Positions 1-11,752 of a stretch of DNA of 38,656 bases are shown here, piece after piece (the first letter of the stretch is position 1; each line of letters starts with the position of its first letter). This DNA comes from Oehlia diaphana. Taxonomy: Eukaryota > Glomeromycota > Glomeromycetes > Glomerales > Glomeraceae. Position numbers and translations under genes: made by a program. Location of the stretch: assembly GCA_003833135.1 (NCBI GenBank), contig QZLH01000064.1, positions 204,751 to 243,406 on the forward strand. The letters run 5' to 3'. The notes beneath the pieces are model-generated. The model ran no database searches. It was given only the letters and a program-made list of their open reading frames with translations, and was not told the origin of the DNA.

Positions 1-182
1 GTGACGAATAATGTGTGATGAATAAGTTTTTACCTCAACTAAGTCCCTCAGATACTTATAGAAAATGGAAATGCAGTGGGGTGTGACGGTTGTGACAAAA
101 AACATCACGTGATTTTTCGTGACATTTTTTTCAGGTTACGCTGGGAAAATCAGATTATATTTGCTGCGCCAAAATATAAAAT

Positions 183-280
183 ATTCGATTTATTTGGGAT
201 TCGATTTTTAGATTCGATTAATCGATTCTAATTAGATACGATTCGATTTTGATTAAATCGATTTTAGTCGAATCGATTCC
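183..280. repeat. Clustered ATTCGATT/AATCGATT motif repeats
   Basis: Short ATTCGATT and AATCGATT words recur in both orientations over about 100 bases, so the segment is partly self-complementary. This is typical of the terminal or subterminal part of a non-autonomous element. The partner end, if any, lies outside the window or is unrecognisable, so no element is named. The preceding 1-182 has a CACGTGA-type palindrome and no gene. Confidence 0.45.
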
Positions 281-1149
281 AATTCCTATATAGAGTCATA
301 ACATATGATGATAACATTTCTCTATCATTGAAGAAAAATAAATTTTCATATAATGATTGAAACTAATGTGATGTGATACCTTCATCATATTCAGAGGTCC
401 TGGAATGAACTTCGGAAGTCACGTGTTCAACTATCGCGTTATCTAACTTTAATTTGAGATCTACAATTTTATGGAAATATTTGCATAATATTTATTAAAT
501 CTTACCCTATCGTCTACGGTATCAACTCATGGAATCTGTAGATAATCTTCGTATGACTAAGTGAAAATTGATAAAATTGATAAGATATTATTTAATTATG
601 GAAATAATTTTTAAATTTTGTCTTACATTTCGTTTATGAATAAGACCTCGCGCAATTTTTGTGAAATAAATAAATTGTGTAATGCAGAATTAGGTTCTTT
701 AGCCTTTAGAATTTAAATTTACCGATTCTCATTATTCGTGATAATTGAGAATTAAACTAAAATACAAAATTTATTTGTATATTTTCTCCGAGTCAATAAA
801 CATTTCATCAACATTTACGCTCAAGTGATATCAAGTGATGTCGTTCGCACACAAATACTTATATAATTTAAGTAAGAATAATCTTTCAATATTTCAAATT
901 TCAAATTTAGTGAAACAAACATTTGAATTTCGTCGTGAGGATATGTCATGGTTTAATAATAAAGATTGTATCATTATTTACATTTCAAATGATATCAGGT
1001 GGTGTCGTTCATATAACATTTAGGGAAAGATATTTCAATTGATATACAGTATATATATTTTTAGTCTCGTTTGGATTTTTTCAATCGTTCTTTCAAAGTT
1101 TTAAGTCATTTATAACTAGTAACTAACCAAATTCAAATAACTCATAACT
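281..1149. other. A/T-rich intergenic, possible worn repeat unit
   Basis: No credible coding region is seen. Phrases such as 'tgatatcaagtgatgtcg' (about 826) and 'tgatatcaggtggtgtcg' (about 989) recur here, and a related phrase appears near 1818. The tandem array that follows may therefore once have started further upstream. Confidence 0.4.
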
Positions 1150-4020
1150 TGATAGAAAGGTTCAAGAAAAATGCATCATTGTATGTTGGATTAGTTTTCC
1201 AAAGATTATTAATTCAATGATAAGGAATAGGAAATTTTCAAATTGATAATTATTAATATTTCCAAAAGGAAGAAAATTAATTGATAATTTTTAATTTTTT
1301 TACTTAAATAGATTCAATAATAAAGATGGCGTTAAAAGCTTCTCCTTTAATTTACTATGAATGGTTTTTATTTGCAAGAGTTGCAAAGTCTCCTGAATTA
1401 TTTATCAATTAAAGTTCTCGAATGAAAATCTGTGTTTAGACGTGAGATCACATGGCATGTGACAGATATAATTTACTAGTCTTATTCGTTCTGTTCTACT
1501 ACTTTAGATTTTCTCAATTCCGTCTTTTAAAAATATTATTTAAGTTTAGTTTCGTTTTTTCAAGCTCTGAGTCAGTGTCACTCTATCAATATTATCACAA
1601 ATGAATGCCTATATTATATTAAACTTTCTTTTTTTTTTTCTAATGCGAATTAATAATATTACTTTAAATTTTTAATTTTTAACAATTAAAGTAAGTATTT
1701 TGGAGTGCAATCATTTGTGAAACAAATATTTTATTATTGTATAATGAGTTTTAATAGCATGAAATTTATTTTAAATGATAAGGAAATGTGAAAACTCAGA
1801 AAATAAAATTTTTACTCTCAAGTGGTATCAAGATTAATATAAAGATGTTGTATGTATTTTTTTTTAATATCTAATTTTAATAATTAAAATTCTAGCGCCA
1901 AAGACTTTTTCATTCGTTCTTCCGCCTTGGTTGAATTTGATGGAAAATCTCGAATGAAATATATCATTGTATGCTAAGAGGATTATTAATTCAATGATAA
2001 AGAATTTGAAAATATCAAATAAGTTAATTGAATTAATAATATGAATAAGAAAATTAGTTGGTTGTTTTTTTATATTTTTAATTTTTACATAAGTAGATTC
2101 AAATTAAGAAATTGGCGTTAAGAATTCTCCTTTAATTTCCTATAGAGGAGATTTATTACTTCAGGTTTTCATTTATTAGTATAGAGCTAACGTTATTTTG
2201 ACCTTTCACTAATCTAGTATTTAATTGTTTGTCATTTTTTAGATTCATCTTAAAATAAATATTGATATCGTGAGGTCACATTTGATTGTATAATTTCCTA
2301 ATTAACTATAAAGTTTTAAATTTATTAATCTTATTCGTTCTTCTATCATTTTCTTCGATTCTTTAACAAATAATGAATAATACAAATAATACAAATATTA
2401 TTATTTTTAAAGTTCAGTTACTTTTATAACAAAACTCTGAGTCAAATTAATACAACTTCATTAGTATATAGTGCGCGTCATTTATACAATTCATATCACA
2501 TCGCAAGAATTTTCTTGCTTTTTTAATTTGAATTAATAATATTTTAATTATAAATTTTTAATTTTAATTTATGTATGTTGGCGTTTAAATACTTTTTTCA
2601 TTAGCCAATCTTTTCATTTAATTGTTTAAAAGTCTTATATATTAAACGCAAATAATATTTAAGTTTTCTTAAAAATTAGAATATTTTTATTTTGTGATAA
2701 AAAATTGTATTTTTGTTTAACAAATGTTTATTTTAATAATGATATTATTATTATTAGTACTTTACTGTCACATATGTGGTAAATTGTTACTAGTACGGTA
2801 TAAATAAGATTATTATATATAGTACTTATTATACTCTCAATATTGAATGGCTGTTGTCGTGTGACTTGCACTGAATTATTAATATTTTCAAGAAGAAAAA
2901 ATTGGTTGTATATTGCATAAACAAGTTTAATTTAAAAGTTGGCATTAAAAACTCCCCTTTAATTTCCTAAAGAGTCTTCAGTTTTTTCATTTAGTTATAT
3001 TTTGTAATAGAGCTCCTGATTCGGTAATTTATTGATTTTAATATTATATACCTTAGTGTAATTATAATTAAATTAAGTTTTATACATTCAAGCAAGTATT
3101 TGTTTATTATTTTGATTTACAATTTAAATTTAAATATTGTTATCGTGAAGTCACATTTTATTGTATGATTTCCTTATTTAAAATTTCAAATTATTAATCT
3201 CGCTCATTTGTTCTGCTATTTTTATTTTTATCAATCACTTTTGCTTCGAATGATTATAGAAACAAATAATTAATAATATAGATATCATTAAATTTCAGTT
3301 GCTTTTAACACAAAACTCTGAGTCAAATTAATACAATTTCATTAGTGCGTGATGCGCGTCATTTATACAATTCATATCACGTCGCAAGAATTTTCTTACT
3401 TTTTTAATTTGAATTAATAATATTTTAATTATAAATTTTGATTTTATTAATAATTGTGTATGTTGGCGTTTAAATACTTTTTTCATTAGCCAATCTTTTT
3501 CATTTAATTGTTTAAAAGTCTTATATATTAAACGCAAATAATATTAAAGTTTTCTTAAAAATTAGAATATTTTTATTTTGTGATAAAAAATTGTAATTTT
3601 GTTTAACAAATGTTTATTTTAATAATAATAATAATATTATATTAGTACTTTACTGTCACATAGTATGTGGTAGCAGTTAGTACGGTATAAATAAGATTAT
3701 AATTGATAAATATAAATATTATTAAAGTTCAGTCACTTTTAACACAAAACTCTAAGTCAAATTAATACAATTTCATTAGTACATAATGCGCGTTATTTAT
3801 TTGTTCGTTGAAAGAATTATCTTACTTTTTTAATTTGAATTAATAATATTTTAATTATAAAATTTTAATTTTATTAATAATTTATGTATATTGGCGTTTA
3901 AATACTTTCTTCATTAGCCAATCTTTTCATTTAATTGTTTAAAAGTCTTATATATTTTACACGCTATTTTTATATTACTTATTATTATTATATTAATACT
4001 TTACTATCACGTATGTGGTA
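1150..4020. repeat. Diverged tandem array, unit about 0.8-0.9 kb, 3 copies plus a partial one
   Basis: The same ordered landmarks recur. 'ggcgttaa...ctcctttaattt' appears near 1328, 2113 and 2940. 'aactctgagtca' or a variant appears near 1562, 2442, 3312 and 3747. 'tgttggcgtttaaatac' and 'cattagccaatctttt' occur near 2576, 3462 and 3889. A 'ggtcaca/agtcaca' block occurs near 2270 and 3150. The last two full units are much closer to each other than to the first, and the fourth copy lacks its first half. No unit has a sustained reading frame. I do not recognise the sequence. It could be a local satellite or worn copies of a transposon. Confidence 0.75.
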
Positions 4021-4041
4021 AATTGGCGCAGTTTACGATAG

Positions 4042-4088
4042 TTGAATGATTGTCATCATCAGTGTCACAATGACAGCCAATCATTCAA
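4042..4088. repeat. Two-tier perfect hairpin
   Basis: TTGAATGATTG (4042-4052) is exactly complementary in reverse to CAATCATTCAA (4078-4088). Inside it, TGTCA (4051-4055) pairs with TGACA (4071-4075). It lies just past the end of the tandem array. It could be the core of a very short inverted-repeat element or a structured transcript. Neither is demonstrated. Confidence 0.5.
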
Positions 4089-6742
4089 TAATAAATCATC
4101 ATATCATACAAAAATACCTAATAAGTTAAGATAGATGTCACATTGTACGATGTCAAATATTTCGGCCCATCGAATAACCAAACACTCCGGAATTCAAGTG
4201 TAAATCATGCATATTCTACATGGACATGGTTACACAAAATTGGCTCCAGAATGAATATCAATTATATGGAAGTGACTTCTTTAAATAATAAATAAATATA
4301 TATTTATTTATTTCTTTGTTTCAAATTTCCGCTTCCCCCTATTTTTTTCAACTCTTTTAATCAAGGTGGCATTTCTGTTTCAAATTAAAGTTCTGGGTTA
4401 AACATTTCTTTTTAAATTGTTTAAACAAAGGATGGATGATAAACGTGATATTTTGATAATGAAATATTTTTCCTTTTATAATAGGCATGTTAATAATATA
4501 ATATATAGGAGGGAGCTTATCAACATTAATGTACTAGTATGCAGCGATAGTTACACGTGAAAGTAAAAATATTCACAAATTAAAAAATTTTTTTTATGAC
4601 AATCATAAATCATGTAATCAATACATTTTTTTTTAAAAGTAACATGTACTAGTGATGTTTTCTTGCCGCGTGCTAAATAATGAATTTTTTTTATTCTCCA
4701 CGTTGATTGATTCTAGCATAAGTGATCACTATGATACGGTAACATATTTCCCCCATACGTATTTATTATTTATGACATGATTCCTTATTCTATTCCTTAT
4801 TCTATTCCATTTAAAGAGTATTTAATTATTGTGAAACTATGCAAAAACAAAAAAACGCCAATTTTCATCTTTATAGAGGGTGCTTTTAAAGATTTTTGGG
4901 AAGATCATCATATTTTGTGAAACAATTTTTCATTACTCTTTCATTTGATTCCTATTTAGTTAAAGATTCAAAATAAATGGTTATAACTAGAGGGAAAAAA
5001 ATAATTTTACAAACCAGGTATTTAAAATTACACAATGTGTATTATTGATGCATTTCAAACTTTTTAAGTCCAAAGATCCCGAAAATTACAAGAATAATAA
5101 ACATATTATTTTAGAAGGTTCGTAAAAAGAAAAAAGAATGCAAAATAATTCCTCATTGTTTAATCAACATTATGCAAATTTACGAAACAATGCACCAAGG
5201 TCAAATAAATGATATCATTTATGAAAGACTAGAAAAAAAAATATTTGGTAATAAAGAAAAAATTATATTATTTTTAGTAAAATTCATGCATTATTCCGTT
5301 TCAAATAAAGTTAGATTTACATACGCGCTTTGCCATTAATTATCAAAAGCCACAATAAAACAAATAAATGTATGTTTCCTCATGATTAAAAAAAAAAAAA
5401 AATTTTTTTTTAAGTTTGATATGTTGAAATTTAGCTTTGTCTTCTTTCTAATTCTGATCATATTGTCGTTTTTTTTTAAAGATGATTCTTTATATGCTTG
5501 CTATGAAAAGATGATGATCTACTACTAAAAACATTGGGGTACATTTTTTTTTTTTTTCTGATTCAATTTCCACGCGCCAACGATATTGATGATATCCTAT
5601 CGATCGTGTCACAAATTTCCAGGTTCGCGTGATTCCCGTTTAGCATCAGAACATACATAAATGAAAATGATAGTTTTTAAATTACAATTGCGCATTTTAG
5701 ACTTACTACACGCATATTTCATTATTGATTTTCACGTATTATACGTATTTTTCTTTTTATTAGTAAACAATGAGAGAGAGCATATTGTTCTTTTAATACT
5801 ATTTATTTTATTTTATTTATGTGTATATATATATATATTCTGTTAACTGATAAAAAAAAATTTTTTTCTTTATTCATTAATTAACAGTTTTTTCTATTGT
5901 GTAAATTTATCGATTTTATCATTGGAGACATTTTTAGTATTCCAATAAAAAACAGGTTTTCATATATGAAAGATAAATTATAATAAAACGCCTTAATTTG
6001 TAATAAAATAAAAATTTAATAATTTAACAATTTTTTATTTGATAATTTTATTGGCTTATTCTCCTTGAATTTCATTGAAAAATAATCACTTATGGTCCTA
6101 TTTAAACCTTAAACCTTTGTTACACGTAACTTACACTATGATAAATTTAGTTCTGAATGAAAGAAATCCTATTTAGGCACAACGGAAATTCGGAGTTTCG
6201 GCTAAAACATAACGTAAATAAATAATTCATCATTATCTTCGCGATTTAAAGTCAGATATATTAATATATGATTGTAGAATCTTAATTTTAACTAATGATA
6301 TATATGTATATATGTATATATGTATATGTATTAACGCCTTTTTGTTCACCCTCTTTTCTAAAATTTTAATTCTTAAAATAAAGTTGACTTATTTTTTCAT
6401 ATTCGGAAACATTTGATTTAAATAAAAAACAAAAAATGGTTAACTTAATTGACGCAATTATATAATATTTCTCGATTATCGTTTCTATAAATGAAGAGTT
6501 TTCAAAGAAAAAAAAAAATAAGAATGAAAAAAATCTCACAGCAAAAAACTTTAAATGTAACCATTATTTTTTGTGATCTATTTTATTAAATGAGTGGATA
6601 AATAAATAAATAAATAATATATTAATTAAATACAATTGGTAAATTATATTTCCCGCTATTTTTTTTAATTCCTGCATTTTTTTTTAAATTGAATTATTAA
6701 AAAATATTCTATTTTTTTTTTTTTATTATTATAAAATTTTCT
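4089..6742. other. Gene-free A/T-rich spacer
   Basis: About 2.6 kb of spacer with homopolymer runs, a TATATATG microsatellite near 6298-6330, a TAAA run near 6597-6615 and a 14-base direct repeat (ttccttattctatt) near 4781-4808. A 61-codon hydrophobic frame at 5661-5846 is composed almost wholly of A/T-rich codons and I do not call it a gene. Nothing else is recognised. Confidence 0.6.
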
Positions 6743-6750
6743 TATAAATA
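6743..6750 (+). promoter_or_regulatory. Possible TATA box of the 6892 HMG gene
   Basis: TATAAATA lies about 140 bases before the ATG at 6892. Such words are common by chance in DNA this A/T-rich, so support is position only. Confidence 0.3.
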
Positions 6751-6891
6751 GATGTTGTAAATGAGCTACTTAACGTTAGCTTTATGTAAAATATAGCTTT
6801 ATAATAATAAAACAATAAAAAAAAAACAAAAAAATAAAAAGTAAAAAAAAAATTACACATTTAATATTTACGATAAAAACCTATAGTTATA

Positions 6892-7764
6892 ATGAATTCA
6901 ATCCCTCCTAATGATTTTTATGGAACAAGCAGATTAATTTATTCATTGAAAAGTAGAGGGGAAATCGAACCCAATAATGAAAGCAAACAATTCATTAACG
7001 ATGATGTAGATACGTCACATTGTAAATCTATGCCTTCAACAGAAAATATAGAAGGATCCGGACCCAAAAAGATAGATAAGGAATTGGTAATCAAATTTAT
7101 CAAAAAACTTAACCTTACGAAAATTTTTCCACCAGAGTATTCAGCGAATAAAATAATGGTCAAAGAGTTGAATAAAGAAGGACTACCCAGAAGGTCGATG
7201 AACTGTTTTTTTGTCTTTAGGCATGTCGTTTATCTTGAAGTATTGGACCAAGGTCTTATAGAGGAAGTAAAAGATGGAGTATTTTTTACACAAGTCGTTA
7301 GTGAAATGTGGAAAAAATTGGGGAAGGAAGATCGTGAAAAATACAAGAAGCTCGCCACAGAAATTAAAAATCTGCAAAATGAATACCACAAAGATAAAAT
7401 CTATTGTAAAAACAAACCAGCTGGTTCGGTTTTCGTTAATATGCATGACGGCAACTTTCGAGATGCAGAACATAAAGTAAGAAAGTCAAAAAAAAGTACA
7501 ATTAGAAAACAACCAAAAAAACCTAAAATTATCCAAAAAAATACCACGAATCAAGTAACTCAACAATTTATATATAATATCGATAATTTAGACTTGGAAC
7601 GAATCATATATCCAAATTATGGATTTCCCGATCAGAATATTAATTACCACCATCCGTTAGATAATTTCTTTACTTGCCCGCAGGATATTAATATATATGA
7701 ATTTTCAACTCCCAATGAAACATTCAATCTACAAGAATCGATTTTCTCATATGATTTTTGTTAG
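6892..7764 (+). CDS. HMG-box protein, MATA-HMG type (intact copy of tandem pair)
   Basis: A 290-residue protein in one exon. The ATG is the first after an in-frame TAA at 6874-6876. Residues about 99-170 form an HMG box. It opens with the R-x-x-N-C-F-F-V-F-R signature of fungal MATA-HMG domains (R101 to R110), has the core tryptophan W140 in 'VVSEMWKKLGKEDREKYKK', and continues into a lysine-rich third helix ending near Y165. A very basic stretch (about 195-212) follows and would serve as a nuclear localisation signal. The acidic/polar N-terminus (1-98) and the Asn/Tyr/Pro-rich C-terminus (about 216-290) look disordered. HMG boxes bind the DNA minor groove and bend it, so a nuclear regulatory role is expected; the target is unknown. 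A frameshifted relative lies 3.9 kb downstream. The alternative, a pseudogene-in-waiting with no expression, cannot be excluded. Confidence 0.85.
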   Translation: MNSIPPNDFYGTSRLIYSLKSRGEIEPNNESKQFINDDVDTSHCKSMPSTENIEGSGPKKIDKELVIKFIKKLNLTKIFPPEYSANKIMVKELNKEGLPRRSMNCFFVFRHVVYLEVLDQGLIEEVKDGVFFTQVVSEMWKKLGKEDREKYKKLATEIKNLQNEYHKDKIYCKNKPAGSVFVNMHDGNFRDAEHKVRKSKKSTIRKQPKKPKIIQKNTTNQVTQQFIYNIDNLDLERIIYPNYGFPDQNINYHHPLDNFFTCPQDINIYEFSTPNETFNLQESIFSYDFC

Positions 7765-9830
7765 GTTGAATCGATAAATAAGATATTCACTAAAAACTCA
7801 TTTCCGAATTTCTTTATTAATACATAAGATTTTTATTTATTACATTTATTACATAATATGGTACATATTTAACAGCTACTATGAGCTATGCAATTTATTA
7901 CATATGTATTTTTTTTTTTTTCATTTCATTCAATTTTTAAGCATATGAATTTATTTATGGGTAAATAACGTTGTATTAAGATAAATAAATTATACGAAAT
8001 TGGCAAATAAAAAAATATTGGCATTGTTAAACATAACGTGTAATTTTTTAAAATGATCATTGCGTAACGAGCCGAGTGATCAATTAATTAATTGTTCACT
8101 AAATGATTTGCATCCCAAATTTTAATAAGTGGTTCCAGTCTTTGGATTTTCGGTTTGTTTGTTATAATTAAAATTTTTGGAAAATTATTTTCATTTCTAT
8201 ATTCTTTGCTTATTTCTCTTTTTCTTTCCGTTTAACGATTCTACTTTAGCAAAGGCATGAAATTGTCAGCCGTTTAGATATCGTGAATTCGTGAATTTTT
8301 TAATCTTCACGTATAATTAAAAAATTGCATTATAATAAGAAACTTATTAAATGCACCGCAATTTCGTAACTTACTAATATGCATGGTCGAATTAACCTTT
8401 GAAATTTATAAATAAACTATACGTTCATTTTCTTAATAAAAATGTGAAATATTTGATTTGTTCAGTGTAACGACTACAATGATTTCTAGGCGCGTTTTTT
8501 ATATATTTATGTCAATTAATATTTTCCATAAATACAATTTTATTTTGATTCTATTTATCCAACTAATAAAGTTTTATAATTTGTTATTTGTACAATTTAA
8601 ATTTCAATTACTCAGTCAATGTATGCACTAAAAAATAATAATAAAGTACTGAATTATACGAATTTATTATGTAAGCACCCAAACAGAATTTAAATTCGGA
8701 AAACGCAGCTGAGGAAAGTCCTTAAATTTATCAAATATTTCCAAAATTTATTTGTCGGGCTTTATTAGTTATTATGGTTGGTTCTTCAATTTCACAAAAT
8801 AAAAACTCGAAACGAAACAGAAAAACAAAAACAAATATAATTTTTTCTTGGCAATGATTTTTCCTGGACAATGTTTAATTTCGTACAAATTTTATTTGTG
8901 GTGTAAATCTTGTCGATCGTGTTTCATTCTAGACTTGGCTCTTTGTGAAATCTTTGTAATTGAAAGTATACATTAGAAAGATGTGTTTTAAATATTTGGG
9001 AACAAAATTTTGAATTTTTTTAGAAATTCTTTATTTAGAAATTATTTTTATTAAAATTTCAGAATAAAATGAAAGTAAAAAATAACAATAATAATGACAC
9101 ATTAATTTTTACATAATACTGACATAATATATAAAGTATCCTTTTAAAGAAATTTGGGAATTTCTATTTTTTGAGTACAATACAAAAACAAGATTTAACT
9201 TTCGAATCATTTGTATGCACGTAATCAGTGACATTCTGGTTTTCAATGATCACAATTTATAAAATATAAACAAACTTGAAACAAAGGTAAAAAAGTAAAT
9301 AAATAAAAAAGCATTAGAAGAAAATGGGGAACTTGTACTAATGAAAATAATGGGATTTGAAATTTACAAATTTAGAAAAAAAAATAATTTTTTGTTTAAC
9401 AGGTTAAAGAAAAAAAAAGATGTTTCTAATTCATAAATATTTAAATAAGAATTATTTATAGCCCAATATTTTCTTTTGGTTTAATTTTTTTGTCAGTGTA
9501 AGATTTTCTTTGAATATTTGCTAACCAAAATGACGGGAAAGTTTTTATTTGTCAAATTTTGTTACGAAAGAAGCGATTCACTTCACATTTAACAATCCTT
9601 GGTCGTCTTGGACCACGAATTATGAAAAATCATGTAGATCATCTCTTTCAAGACTATGTTGTTTATATGACATGAGTGCAGCAAAATTAAATTCTGGTCA
9701 TTTGACCCAAAATCGTTTGAAAGCGTAATGTTATACAAATCAAGTCATGAGAAAATTATGATAAAAATTGATTTCGTTTATAATTTATCTAAAAAAATGA
9801 CCAAGTTTGAATAGACAGACATTTAAAGTA
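7765..9830. repeat. Segmental duplication, copy 1 downstream flank
   Basis: This non-coding sequence matches 11528-13810 in the same order. Shared landmarks include 'atgatcattgcgtaacgag' (about 8053/11913), 'agccgtttagata...cgtgaattcgtgaa' (8269/12099), 'gttcagtgtaacgacta' (8461/12300), 'gtcgatcgtgt' (8911/12430), 'cttgaaacaaagg' (9269/12696) and 'aaattttgttacgaa' (9555/13536). It has no gene. Copy 1 is longer in most intervals, so copy 2 has lost many short pieces, or copy 1 has gained them. Confidence 0.75.
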
Positions 9831-10723
9831 ACGATCAATACCGAAATTTTAAACAAACTCTTAATAAGCTTCTCTGGTTATTGTTACAAGAAGTTACACA
9901 AAATAAGAATTATTTGATAAATGTACAATACAAATTTTTTTATTCAATCGAAGTTGCATTTAATTTATTTTGACTTTCTTATAACTAGCTACAAACGAAT
10001 ATGTTGGATTGTGGTAACAAATTTTGGAAATATAATATTTCATTAATGTAGAATATCATAAGCAAATTTGCAATTTGACAATTTATCACTGCGAATCTAT
10101 AGAAAATTTTTGCGCCGTTCTTGCCGCGGAGAGATGGTATTAGTGATGGGATTCCCATGGAATATGCAGGAATTTATCGGGATCTGTGCTAATTTTACAT
10201 TAGTAATACTGTACAAATCTGATAAAATTCCGCGTTAACAGTTAATTGGATGGTACGTTAAACAACCCGGATTTCTACCAATCCGGGATAACGAATATCC
10301 GATAATTATCCGGACAAATGACACAATAATCAAAATAAGCTAGTTTTGCCCAACGAAAACAAATGAATAAATAAATTTAGTAGTGATATTCAGATTATGC
10401 ATTAACGGGTTTTTTCTCCGATTTTTTTTTAACTATTTTATGCAAAAAAATGTATCCGATAATTGTTTATTACACAACGGAATGGCTGAAATCAAAATCC
10501 TTAGTTTTACTAAAATCTAAAAATCATAATAAATTCAAAGAATAAGGTTTGGTCATTAGTTTAATATAGCATTGGTTTTTAATTTGTGCATAAATTATTA
10601 CTAAAAATAGATAAATTACAAATAAAAAAGGATGCTTTTGGTTTAGAATTTACAACACGACATCCCAATGTAACATACGTGTTCAATTTAGATTGAGATT
10701 CATTATCAGAAAATTGAGTGTTG
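9831..10723. other. Spacer between the duplicated blocks
   Basis: No gene is seen. The stretch 10110-10320 is less A/T-rich than its surroundings and includes a perfect hairpin, CCCGGATT (10266-10273) with AATCCGGG (10280-10287), followed by ATCCGATAATTATCCGG. It may be a small inserted element, but no boundaries could be fixed. Confidence 0.45.
10266..10287. repeat. Perfect 8-bp hairpin with 6-base loop
   Basis: CCCGGATT and AATCCGGG are exact inverted repeats around TCTACC, unusually GC-rich for this window. It lies about 540 bases upstream of the broken HMG gene. No function can be assigned. Confidence 0.5.
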
Positions 10724-10733
10724 TATATAAATA
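10724..10733 (+). promoter_or_regulatory. Probable TATA box of the broken HMG gene
   Basis: TATATAAATA lies 85-94 bases before the ATG at 10818, a normal spacing for a TATA-driven fungal promoter with a short 5' leader. The corresponding region upstream of the intact paralogue is not clearly alignable, so this promoter may be of different origin. Confidence 0.4.
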
Positions 10734-10817
10734 ATAGTGTTAAACCGTGATTTTTTTTTCATAAACTTTGTGTTAATTTTTTTATCTTGTCTTTTTTAAA
10801 AGTTTCTTTTCGATATA

Positions 10818-11527
10818 ATGGAGAAGCTTGAACAATTCAAAAATATTGACCCTGTAATAGTGAATGAAGTAGATGAGTTACATTGTAAACTTATGCCTTC
10901 AGCAGAAAAAATAGTAGAAGGATCCGAACCCAAAAAGATTGACAATGAATCGGGAATCAAATTTATCGACAAACTTGACTTTCGAAAATTTTCTCACCAA
11001 AGTATTCAGCAAGCGAAATAATGGTTAAAGAGTTGAATAAAGGACTACCCAGAAGGTCGATGAACTGTTTTTTTGTCTTTAGGCATGTCGTTTATCTTGA
11101 AGTATTGGACCAAGGTCTCATAGAGGAAGTAAAAGATGGAGTATTTTTTACACAAGTCGTTAGTGAAATGTGGAAAAATAAGGAAGATCGTGAAAAATAC
11201 AAGAAGCTCGCCACAGAAATTAAAAATCTGCAAAATGAATACCACAAAGATAAAATCTATTGTAAAAACAAACCAGCTGGTCCTAAAATTATCCAAAAAA
11301 ATACCACGAATCAAGTAACTCAACAATTTATATATAATATCGATAATTTAGACTTCATATATCCAAATTATGGATTTCCCGATCAGAATATTAATTACCA
11401 CCATCCGTTAGATATTTCTTTACTTGCCCGCAGGACATTAATATATATAAAATTTCAACTCCCAATGAAACATTCAATCTACAAGAATCGATTTTCTCAT
11501 ACGAATTTTGTTAGATTGAATCGATAA
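10818..11527 (+). pseudogene. Frameshifted HMG-box paralogue of the 6892 gene
   Basis: The first frame (10818-11021, 67 residues) matches residues about 39-85 of the intact paralogue, with several substitutions, and then ends early. One base is missing around 10994-11001 relative to the paralogue. The second frame (11021-11527, 168 residues) begins at an ATG overlapping the stop as TAATG. It encodes the HMG box almost unchanged ('RRSMNCFFVFRHVVYLEV' onward, tryptophan kept). Relative to the intact gene it has in-frame losses of 3, 6, 96 and 9 bases. The 96-base loss removes residues 179-210, including the basic nuclear-localisation stretch. A further one-base loss near 11414 replaces the C-terminus with unrelated residues. 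It is most simply a pseudogene. A box-only protein from 11021 remains possible. Confidence 0.75.
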
Positions 11528-11607
11528 ATAAGATATTCACTAAAAACTCATTTTTATTAATACATAAGATTTTTATTATTTTCTTCTTTAGTTCATGAAA
11601 TCAATTA

Positions 11608-11752
11608 CACAGGCAATCTTGATAAACCTGAACCTTCAATATACCGGAGTTGAGTCTGAAACGGATTGTTATAGCACAATAATTGATTTATTTTCGATAT
11701 ATCGGATTTTTTCTAATGGAACGGATGAGTTTCAGTTATCGAGACGCCTGTG
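11608..11752. mobile_element. Small TA-flanked terminal-inverted-repeat element (MITE)
   Basis: The ends are inverted copies beginning CACAGGC. The left end runs CACAGGC-AATCTT-GATAA-ACCTGAAC and the right end, read inward, CACAGGC-GTCTC-GATAA-CTGAAAC. Both sides are flanked by TA (11606-11607 and 11753-11754), the target duplication of Tc1/mariner-type elements. The block is missing from the paralogous site in copy 1, where 'taagatttttatt' and 'aatatggtacata' lie close together. At 145 bases it cannot encode a transposase. The family name is an inference from the TA site and short ends. Confidence 0.6.

Noticed and set aside
3328..3537. 69-codon minus-strand frame
   Set aside because: It lies in one unit of the tandem array and is not kept in the other units.
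5661..5846. 61-codon hydrophobic frame resembling membrane segments
   Set aside because: The hydrophobicity comes from T-rich codons; no charged flanks typical of a real membrane peptide and no support upstream.
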